Assembly (NCBI GenBank): GCA_946055165.1
Contig: CAMGFA010000010.1
Span: 1-48,211, forward strand
Origin: an uncultured Bacteroidales bacterium
GTDB taxonomy: Bacteria > Bacteroidota > Bacteroidia > Bacteroidales > UBA932
DNA length: 48,211 nucleotides
Direction: 5' to 3'
The translations under genes were made by a program, and so were the position numbers. Positions 36,663 to 43,092 of this stretch are shown here, in pieces. The notes beneath the pieces were generated by a model. It did no database searches. It was given only the letters and a program-made list of their open reading frames with translations, and was not told the DNA's origin. The number at the start of each line of letters is the position of its first letter. The stretch's first letter is position 1.

Positions 36663-37846
36663 AAGCTTATATCGAATGATGAATCAAGCCTGTTCCAAGG
36701 AGCAATGCCGAGGACAAGCTGAGCATCGGTCTTGGTGATAACAATGGTATAGGTGTAGCGCCAGCCCGGGATGTAGTCGCAGCCGGCGGGGTCCTTGTGG
36801 GTGGAAGGATCGTCCGGATTGGCCAGATACTTGTCATTGGAAGTGCCCGTGATCTTTGGAACTGCAATCTTGAAGACGGTGCTGCCGCCGTTCAGGGTAG
36901 TAAAGCAGATTTCAAGCTTGCCGCTGGAAGTTTGCGGAATTATGAGCACAAAGCCGTCCTGGCCGGTGAACTTCTCGCCCGTATCGCCCGCAGAAAAGAC
37001 ACTGTAGGCTGTGGCGATTTTGTGAATGCCGGCGCCCGTGTGGCTGAAAGGCACTCCCGCAGGGTGCTTCCAAAGGTAGAACCGGGTTCCCGGAGACGGG
37101 CAATAGGCTGTGATCCAATTGATTTTACCCTCGTTGAGGGTGACGCCGTCGCCATAGGACATCATTCCGGTGAGCGCGAAGGCATCGGAGGCAGTGGTCT
37201 CGAACCAGCATGAGGTGATGGAATCGGACGAAAAAAAGCCCTCCTCGAAGCGGAAACACACCTTCATTGCGGCCATTGCGTGGCGGAAGTAGAATGGAAC
37301 AGGCTTGGACATATCGCCGGAAGTGCCGTCGGCGTAGAGGCCGGTGGCGGTGTCGAAAGAGTTGAAAGCCAGCAGCAGGTCGCGCTGGGTGGACACGGTG
37401 TTGGACTCCACCACAAAAGCTTTGGCGCTGGAGGAGCTTTCGAGCACGCTCACCTCTCCTGATGGATAGTATGCGCGGAAGATGTATTTTCCGCCGGCCA
37501 CCCAGTAGGCAGGGTCGCCCTCGTACTCCCATTTGGTGTCGGTGGCCGAACTCAAAGGGTTGTAAATCAGGCGAGTGCCTTTAAAGACATTCTCCACGGA
37601 GTAAGGGGTGCCGTCGATGGTGATGTCGTAATCGGCCCAGATTCCTATGGTTTGGTTGCCTGTGCCCGGAGTGCAGGCGGCCGCGATGTCGGAAGCGCTG
37701 TTGATGAGCGCCTTGCTGCCGCTGTAGCCTTCCACGCCCTCCACGGACCACCTCACGGCAGTCTGCGGCTGCTGGGGATTGTCCTTTCGGCAGGCGGCTA
37801 GAAGCAGGCAGGCCGGCACGAGCGCTATGTTCCAGATTTTGTTCAT
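36659..37846 (-). CDS. Fimbrillin-family lipoprotein (locus B, third subunit)
   Basis: A 395-residue lipoprotein precursor (MNKIWNIALVPACLLLAAC). It shows the fimbrillin core YFRHAMAAMKVCFRFEEG near the middle and GKYIFRAYYPSGE in the first domain. The later LVIIPQTSSGKLEICFTTL strand region is also typical. The C terminus is VLGIAPWNRLDSSFDISF. The start directly abuts the stop of the second fimbrillin, so they are one transcript. It is probably a minor subunit. Confidence 0.82.
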   Translation of the reverse strand: MNKIWNIALVPACLLLAACRKDNPQQPQTAVRWSVEGVEGYSGSKALINSASDIAAACTPGTGNQTIGIWADYDITIDGTPYSVENVFKGTRLIYNPLSSATDTKWEYEGDPAYWVAGGKYIFRAYYPSGEVSVLESSSSAKAFVVESNTVSTQRDLLLAFNSFDTATGLYADGTSGDMSKPVPFYFRHAMAAMKVCFRFEEGFFSSDSITSCWFETTASDAFALTGMMSYGDGVTLNEGKINWITAYCPSPGTRFYLWKHPAGVPFSHTGAGIHKIATAYSVFSAGDTGEKFTGQDGFVLIIPQTSSGKLEICFTTLNGGSTVFKIAVPKITGTSNDKYLANPDDPSTHKDPAGCDYIPGWRYTYTIVITKTDAQLVLGIAPWNRLDSSFDISF

Positions 37847-38962
37847 CTATTGGGTTTCAATTGGGTCTCCATCCTGCCAGCCGCGCACGTCAACGCTGAA
37901 GCGTATCTGCTGCGCGCCGAGGATGAGAGAGTATGTGTAGCGGGTCTGCATCTTCCATTCGCTGATGGGGTCCGTGCCCGATGTTCCCGAAAGAGGGAGG
38001 GGCTGGGACACTGTGGGAACGGGATCGGCCGATCCGAGCTGTATGCTGTAGTAAACCTTCAGTTTTGCGCTGCCGAGGCCCTGGGGGATGGGCAGTGCGC
38101 TGCCTATAGGGATGAAGGTGCTGCCGTCGGTTGGCAAGGCAGGGGCGGTGCCGGAGTTGTCTTCGTACACCACCAAAGGCGAGTCTTCGGTGTAAGTAGC
38201 TTTGCCGGAAAGGTCCCAGACAGGGGACGAGCTGTATGTTGCGGGGCTGATTTCGTCCACGTTTTCGGAGAAATCTCCCGTTTTTGCAATGTCGTAGATG
38301 ACGATTTTGGTGATTTTGATTGTGGCCGTGCTCACACTCGAGCGGGCCCTAAAGTGCACGGAAGAGAGAGCGTGCCTGAAGACGAGGTCTATGCCGTCGT
38401 AGTTGGCCGATGCGCCCGTGCAGTCGGCCTTGTCGTAAACGCGAGCGCTGTACATAAGGTCGTACTGCTCAGGACCTTTGTCTGCGGTGCTGAAGTCTGT
38501 GAGCTGCAGGCCGGCGGCAGTGTAGGCTATTGCGGCCGATGCGTCCGCGGCGCGGTAAGGGGAATATGCGGCGAAGGTCATCTTGCCGACTTTCGGCCAG
38601 TAGTAGCCGGGGTTTGCGCTCCAGGCGCCGCTGCCGGCGGAGGAGTCGTCGATGGAAGAATCGTAGCTGAATTCGGCGCCGTCGATGTAAGGGAAGGCGC
38701 CAGTAGTGGTTTCCCAGCCAGCAAAGTTGCCGGATGGATAGTACAGGGCGAAGACTCCGAAGGATTCGTCGGTGGAGTAGTCCAGCGGCATTTCTCCGGC
38801 GAAGGCTTTGGTGGAAGGCGCTACGAGCGGCTGCGCGAGAGTAATCTCCCGCGGCTCAGCTGCCTCCTCCCCTCCCGGCCCCGCCGGCTGCACCCTCGCG
38901 CACGCTGCCAGCAGCAAGGCCAAAGCCAATATGTATGCTTGATTCTTCAACATATCATTCAT
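37847..38962 (-). CDS. Fimbrillin-family lipoprotein (locus B, second subunit)
   Basis: A 371-residue lipoprotein precursor (MNDMLKNQAYILALALLLAAC); an inner Met at 38953 is an equally plausible start. It has the paired blocks NPGYYWPKVGKMTFAAYSPY and DLVFRHALSSVHFRARS, closely mirroring the first fimbrillin of this locus (YYWPKNGKLSFDAYAP, DIAFKHALSAIEVTAK). It ends FSVDVRGWQDGDPIETQ. The gene is much more GC-rich than the first fimbrillin, 49 bp upstream, despite clear homology. Confidence 0.85.
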   Translation of the reverse strand: MNDMLKNQAYILALALLLAACARVQPAGPGGEEAAEPREITLAQPLVAPSTKAFAGEMPLDYSTDESFGVFALYYPSGNFAGWETTTGAFPYIDGAEFSYDSSIDDSSAGSGAWSANPGYYWPKVGKMTFAAYSPYRAADASAAIAYTAAGLQLTDFSTADKGPEQYDLMYSARVYDKADCTGASANYDGIDLVFRHALSSVHFRARSSVSTATIKITKIVIYDIAKTGDFSENVDEISPATYSSSPVWDLSGKATYTEDSPLVVYEDNSGTAPALPTDGSTFIPIGSALPIPQGLGSAKLKVYYSIQLGSADPVPTVSQPLPLSGTSGTDPISEWKMQTRYTYSLILGAQQIRFSVDVRGWQDGDPIETQ

Positions 38963-38972
38963 AATGGGACCC

Positions 38973-38994
38973 CAGCGGGCGGTCAGGCCCGCTG
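38973..38994 (-). promoter_or_regulatory. GC-rich intercistronic hairpin after the first fimbrillin of locus B
   Basis: CAGCGGGC (38973-38980) and GCCCGCTG (38987-38994) form a perfect 8-bp stem with a 6-nt loop. It sits in the same place as the hairpin at 25276-25303 of locus A. No T run follows. Confidence 0.6.
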
Positions 38995-39011
38995 AGGCAA
39001 AATATCAGAAT

Positions 39012-40133
39012 TTACTTAACGTCGATATCTTTAACAGTAACTTCTGTCCAGTTTTCTACGCTTGGAGCGAAGTAAATTTCTTCAAGAGAGAAAATGAAGT
39101 TATATGTGTACTTCTTTCCGATTTCCCACTTGATTAAAGTATTTTCAGAGGCATCTTTGCAAGTACTCAAATCAAAAGTCTGTGTCTGATTAAGATAAGA
39201 ACTTCCGTGCTTGATTGAATAATCAACCTTTATAGAGACATGATTTGTAGAACCACCAGTATGAGCTAAGTCCTGAGGAAGCAGAATAGCATTAGATATT
39301 GCAACAGGTGAGGTTGTTGATGTAAGTGGAGTTGTACTAAGAGTCTGTGATCCAGTGTAAAGAACATAATCAGTCTCAGTGTTCTGGTTATCCCATGCAG
39401 GAGTACCTACCGTATTTGCGTCACTCATCCCCTGAGAGAAATTACCTTTAGTATATGCATTGAGGATTGTAATCTTATCAAGTCTGATTGCATCTGAATA
39501 GTTGGCATTAGTTTTAGCCGTAACTTCAATAGCTGAAAGAGCGTGTTTGAAAGCAATGTCAACACCATCATAATCAGTATTTGTTCCTGCAGTAGAAGAC
39601 ACTTGATTCTTTACTCGAGTAGAGAAAAGAAGATCATACTGAGCCCCAAGATCCTTAACAGTATATCCTTCAATCTGAAGACCCTTTGACACATCCGACT
39701 TTATTGTTGTAGCATCAGTTGAAGCAGAGGATGGGGCATAAGCGTCAAAAGAAAGTTTACCATTCTTCGGCCAATAGTACTTTGTTGATGGGGCCCATGC
39801 ACCAGAACCGTTTGTTGTTCCATCATCTATCCCAGCATTATAACTAACCTCCACGTTAGACATATATGCAGTAGCACCAGATTCTGTTGTAGAAGCAGTC
39901 ATATCACCTTTTGTATACCAAGCAAATACGGAAAACTTAAAATCGGACGACTTTGGAGAGCCAGTAGGAGCTATAGACTCATTTGTGATGTAACTAGCCT
40001 TGGTGGCATTGGCCACTACAGGCTGGAAGGAGATTTCAGCTTCGGTGCCTTTGGAAGGGCCCTTCAGCTCATTTTTTGTGCAGGATGCCATTGCTACAAC
40101 GGCAAGTGCTGCGAGGAATAATGATTTTTTCAT
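39012..40133 (-). CDS. Fimbrillin, probable major stalk subunit of locus B
   Basis: A 373-residue lipoprotein precursor (MKKSLFLAALAVVAMASC, lipobox MASC) of the Mfa-like fimbrillin family. It has KYYWPKNGKLSFDAYAPSS, the GVDIAFKHALSAIEVTAKT core, then a KITILNAYTKGNFSQ strand, and ends FAPSVENWTEVTVKDIDVK. It is AT-rich relative to neighbours, has an AT-rich leader like that in locus A and is followed by a GC-rich hairpin, all suggesting the most abundant product of the operon. Assembly by lipidation, export and proteolytic activation is inferred from the family. Confidence 0.87.
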   Translation of the reverse strand: MKKSLFLAALAVVAMASCTKNELKGPSKGTEAEISFQPVVANATKASYITNESIAPTGSPKSSDFKFSVFAWYTKGDMTASTTESGATAYMSNVEVSYNAGIDDGTTNGSGAWAPSTKYYWPKNGKLSFDAYAPSSASTDATTIKSDVSKGLQIEGYTVKDLGAQYDLLFSTRVKNQVSSTAGTNTDYDGVDIAFKHALSAIEVTAKTNANYSDAIRLDKITILNAYTKGNFSQGMSDANTVGTPAWDNQNTETDYVLYTGSQTLSTTPLTSTTSPVAISNAILLPQDLAHTGGSTNHVSIKVDYSIKHGSSYLNQTQTFDLSTCKDASENTLIKWEIGKKYTYNFIFSLEEIYFAPSVENWTEVTVKDIDVK

Positions 40134-40179
40134 ATAGAAAAATGTTAAAAATTAATAATTAATTGTTTATATATTGTTT
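40134..40179 (-). promoter_or_regulatory. AT-rich leader of the first fimbrillin, locus B
   Basis: The minus strand reads AAAAACAATATATAAACAAT then TAATTATTAATTTTTAACAT. It is alignable along most of its length with the leader at 26577-26633. It starts right after the DUF5119 stop. Confidence 0.55.
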
Positions 40180-41223
40180 TTAAATTATCAGGTCCGTATT
40201 GATATCATCCCACGCACCCACTCCAGGATTGAAGCCTCCTCCGCTCTTCGGCGGATCGGGAATCTCGATTACTGTATCCTTGTCAAGCAGAATCCACTGA
40301 TGCTCAAGCGCATCGTCCTCGTCAAACTTCACGCTGATATCCAGAGTCTCGCTGTAGGTGGTTCCGTAGGTGGTGATGAAATCGAAGGTTACATGCAGCT
40401 CGTTCGTCACATCCGGCAGACGCCCGAAAGTGCTGAAGGTGGCGTAAACAATTGTGTTACGCTCGACCGCATTCTCCGGCCCGCGGTTCATTTCGAAGTA
40501 CAGAGTCACCGGATCGGCCTCGTTCATCTTCGGATTCCACATCCATTTGGAGCCTGCCATTCCGGCAAGCAGCGACACGGCAGAAGTCACATAATCCATA
40601 CCCTTGACCTTAACCTGCAGGAACCAGGTCTCGGTGATGCTCCGGGCTATGAAACGGCTGCCGTCGGGACTCTTGAGCGTGTCGATGCTGTCGGAATAAG
40701 GCAGATTCACGCGGCTTTGAGCTACGAAAAGAGGGTCGGGATCGTACACTATCTTCTCGGGTGCATCGGTCTTGGAAATGCCGAAGCGGCTTGGCAGTCC
40801 GGCCCTGAGGTGCGATGCGATTTCGTTGGTGTATGCCCTTGAGGCAAAGATATTACGCTCGTCGCGAATCTGGGTGGTTTCGGTGTCGAAGTTCCAGACC
40901 AGCATATCCCACTCGCCCGGCTCGCAGATGATGTAGCCGTCGAAATAGTGGCCAAACTGGTCGCTGCCCTGATTGCGAAGGTAACGGTCGGCAACCACGT
41001 CTCCGCTTTGGGGATCGGCCAAAACCACGTGCATTACCTGCGGAGTCCGGTAGTTCGGGCGCAGGAATTCTTCGTTGTAGAAGCCCTCGGTGAGGTTGAG
41101 CAGCCGCTCGTCGAGATACACACGCACATAGTGGGTGTTGGACATCTCTTCCAGCGGCCTGAACTGGCAGGAGAAGACAAGAGGCAGCACGAGCAGCAGC
41201 AGAAGGAAGTTGCACTTTTTCAT
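40180..41223 (-). CDS. DUF5119-type lipoprotein (locus B)
   Basis: A 347-residue lipoprotein precursor (MKKCNFLLLLLVLPLVFSC). It has HYVRVYLDERLLN near the N terminus, then PGEWDMLVWNFDTET, and VTLYFEMNRGPENAVE. It ends with GGGFNPGVGAWDDINTDL, matching GSGFSPDVDDWVEVKGDI of the locus A member. The gene order (directly after DUF3575, before the first fimbrillin) is the same in both loci. It starts 2 bases after the DUF3575 stop. An anchor or assembly role is inferred from this constant position. Confidence 0.8.
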   Translation of the reverse strand: MKKCNFLLLLLVLPLVFSCQFRPLEEMSNTHYVRVYLDERLLNLTEGFYNEEFLRPNYRTPQVMHVVLADPQSGDVVADRYLRNQGSDQFGHYFDGYIICEPGEWDMLVWNFDTETTQIRDERNIFASRAYTNEIASHLRAGLPSRFGISKTDAPEKIVYDPDPLFVAQSRVNLPYSDSIDTLKSPDGSRFIARSITETWFLQVKVKGMDYVTSAVSLLAGMAGSKWMWNPKMNEADPVTLYFEMNRGPENAVERNTIVYATFSTFGRLPDVTNELHVTFDFITTYGTTYSETLDISVKFDEDDALEHQWILLDKDTVIEIPDPPKSGGGFNPGVGAWDDINTDLII

Positions 41224-41225
41224 AC

Positions 41226-42737
41226 TTATTTCCTCCTTTGTACCAGAATAGGGTACACCAGCGCTATCTGAAGCCTTGTAGGGCCCCAGTAGTGCAGCGT
41301 TCCCGCCTTGTTGTTGTCCCTGAGCAGCACCTCCCAGTCCGGAGTTGGGATATAGTGCTGATAATCAATGCCCATATAGCCGAGCGTGAGCTCAAACTCC
41401 ATATTCCAGTGCCTGGTAATCGGGAAACTGTAGCCGTAGCTCAGGCCGATTTCCTTGAAGAAACACTGGTAGCAGCCGAAGTCGCGGCCCCACTGTATGT
41501 CAAATTTTCCGGTACCCGCGCCGATGCCGATGAAATGGCCCGTGAGAGCATCGCGCTGGCGATATTCGCCGCTTACGACGTCGGCATCGTACCAGTTTTT
41601 TTGACGCTGGGCGAACCACCAGCGGAACTGGCCTTCGGCAGAGAGCACCTGCATTGCGTATTTGTTGCCGTGAGGTCCCGCCGTCCACCAAGGGAAGGTG
41701 AAATCCGCATTGATGGAAAAATCGTCTCCCAAGGGCACTTCGAGGCTGAGGTTCAGGGCCGTAAGGGCATCGTACAGAAGATTGGACTTGACTGCGGCCA
41801 CAGTCCTGTACGGCACGCGCGGTGAGTAATACTCCGGGACGGTGATAGTCGGCTGCGGGGCAACGAGGCTGTCGGCCGGTCCTTCGAGGATGTCCACAGG
41901 CTCGATGGCTTTGGCCCATACGCAAATCCAGGTAGCGCTTCGGAGCTCACGCATGTAGTTCTTTACCAGGTAGTCCCAGGTTTTACCATCATTGAGCCGC
42001 TGCAATCGCCATTTGCGGGTTTCCTCACCCACGGAGTTGTCGGAAATAATCCTGAGCACCTTCTCTCGGTCCGCTTCAAAATAATCGTTTTCGACCCTTT
42101 GTTTAAGTCCGGTCCAGTTTTCTACAAGCGGGCTAAGCTTGATTTTAGAAGGGTCGAGACGGCCTTCCCTGTCGAGGGCGAGAATGAATTGCTTTGCGGT
42201 TTTGCCACGTTCGACGGAAAGCCAGCGGTTATGAGGCAGACCTCCTTCAGGAGATGCCCAGGAATAAATCGTTATGCTGTCTATCTTCGGAGAGTTCGCG
42301 AGATAGTTTTGGATTTTCTGGAGTTGGGCACGGTTGCCCAGGTAGTCAGGGTCTATGGCGACCTTGTCGTGTCTGTAATATATATGGAATTCGTCGATGA
42401 CAGTGCTGCTGTCACTTACGGTATAGATATCGTCTGCGAGAGTCCAAGTTCCGGAATGGACCTGATTATCTAGCTGAGAATCAGCCGATAAGGGGGGATT
42501 AAGAAGCATCCCTTTAGTTTTCTGAGGGACTTTTGCGTTTACAGAGTCCACTGCAGCGGCCACAAAGTCGATGGAATCGGTGATGTGGACGTTGGAGGAG
42601 TCCGTGGGCCCTGTAACAGAATACGGCACATCCTCACCACCAGCGTACAATTTTTTGAGACCTTGATAATCGGCCCCAAAAATATTGCTGACAGCGAGGA
42701 AGAAACAAATGAAAACCAATTTGAATCTAACCGTCAT
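41226..42737 (-). CDS. OmpA-like plus DUF3575 outer-membrane pilus protein (locus B)
   Basis: A 503-residue exported protein (signal MTVRFKLVFICFFLAVSNIF, ending FGA). Residues about 120-190 form an OmpA-like module with YYRHDKVAIDPDYLGNRAQL and ITIYSWASPEGGLPHNRWLS. From about residue 315 comes the DUF3575 barrel: AAVKSNLLYDALTALNLSLE, amphipathic strands with many aromatics, and the end LQIALVYPILVQRRK. It is the intact paralogue of the frameshifted gene at 27593-29087. It is the first gene of locus B; its predicted promoter contains a G9 tract. Confidence 0.87.
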   Translation of the reverse strand: MTVRFKLVFICFFLAVSNIFGADYQGLKKLYAGGEDVPYSVTGPTDSSNVHITDSIDFVAAAVDSVNAKVPQKTKGMLLNPPLSADSQLDNQVHSGTWTLADDIYTVSDSSTVIDEFHIYYRHDKVAIDPDYLGNRAQLQKIQNYLANSPKIDSITIYSWASPEGGLPHNRWLSVERGKTAKQFILALDREGRLDPSKIKLSPLVENWTGLKQRVENDYFEADREKVLRIISDNSVGEETRKWRLQRLNDGKTWDYLVKNYMRELRSATWICVWAKAIEPVDILEGPADSLVAPQPTITVPEYYSPRVPYRTVAAVKSNLLYDALTALNLSLEVPLGDDFSINADFTFPWWTAGPHGNKYAMQVLSAEGQFRWWFAQRQKNWYDADVVSGEYRQRDALTGHFIGIGAGTGKFDIQWGRDFGCYQCFFKEIGLSYGYSFPITRHWNMEFELTLGYMGIDYQHYIPTPDWEVLLRDNNKAGTLHYWGPTRLQIALVYPILVQRRK

Positions 42738-42787
42738 TATTATACAAATTTAGCAGGTCTTGCTAGTAGCCCACTTGAATATTGCTA

Positions 42788-42819
42788 CAAATATAATAAA
42801 TATTTCTACCCCCCCCCAA
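42788..42819 (-). promoter_or_regulatory. Promoter of pilus locus B with a G9 tract in its spacer
   Basis: On the minus strand, TTG (42819-42817) is followed after 21 nt by TATATTTG (42795-42788), an exact -7 match, 50 bases before the ATG. The spacer starts with 8 of the 9 G of the homopolymer. Two well-formed promoters in this window (19392-19423 and 45484-45515) use 20 nt, so the tract length should tune strength. Confidence 0.6.
42809..42817. repeat. Mononucleotide tract C9/G9 in the locus B promoter
   Basis: Nine consecutive C on the plus strand. It is the same length as the tract in the locus A gene. Slipped-strand gain or loss would change promoter spacing by whole bases. Confidence 0.95.
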
Positions 42820-43010
42820 GAAAAAATACAATTTTTTACATCCACTTTACAAATTTCCAGTTTTTAACATTTAAAAACACGAAAATTCAACTGTTTGACA
42901 GCCCAAAACTTTGAACCAATGTGAATTAAAAAGCTACTGAATGTAAAATAAAATTCACCAAATTCTGAATTTCTTTCACCTATGCATCCACTGAATACCC
43001 TACACAATAC

Positions 43011-43061
43011 AAAAAAAATTCCGGCAAAATATTATGATAAACTCACAATGTTTTGCCGGAA
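43011..43061 (-). terminator. Intrinsic terminator of the TonB receptor gene
   Basis: On the minus strand, TTCCGGCAAAA and TTTTGCCGGAA form an 11-bp stem around a 21-nt loop, followed by a run of T (A8 at 43011-43018 on the plus strand). It ends the transcript 32 bases after the stop codon and separates it from pilus locus B. Confidence 0.9.
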
Positions 43062-43092
43062 AGACTTTTATTGGGCAATGATGCAAAAACTG

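Larger units (their letters stand above)
42738..43010. other. Regulatory spacer upstream of pilus locus B
   Basis: AT-rich, non-coding. It carries the G9-containing promoter (42788-42819), a small hairpin TAGCA/TGCTA (42751-42765) in the leader and a possible second minus-strand promoter further up (TTTG, 21 nt, TATTTTTT around 42826-42858). No flanking long inverted repeats were seen, so no invertible promoter is apparent. Confidence 0.55.

Noticed and set aside
37850..38995. 381-codon plus-strand open frame opposite a fimbrillin gene
   Set aside because: The minus-strand frame has a lipoprotein signal and fimbrillin motifs; the plus frame has neither.
42738..43010. Invertible promoter upstream of pilus locus B
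   Set aside because: No pair of long inverted repeats flanks the promoter, and no invertase gene is in the window; the homopolymer is the better candidate switch.
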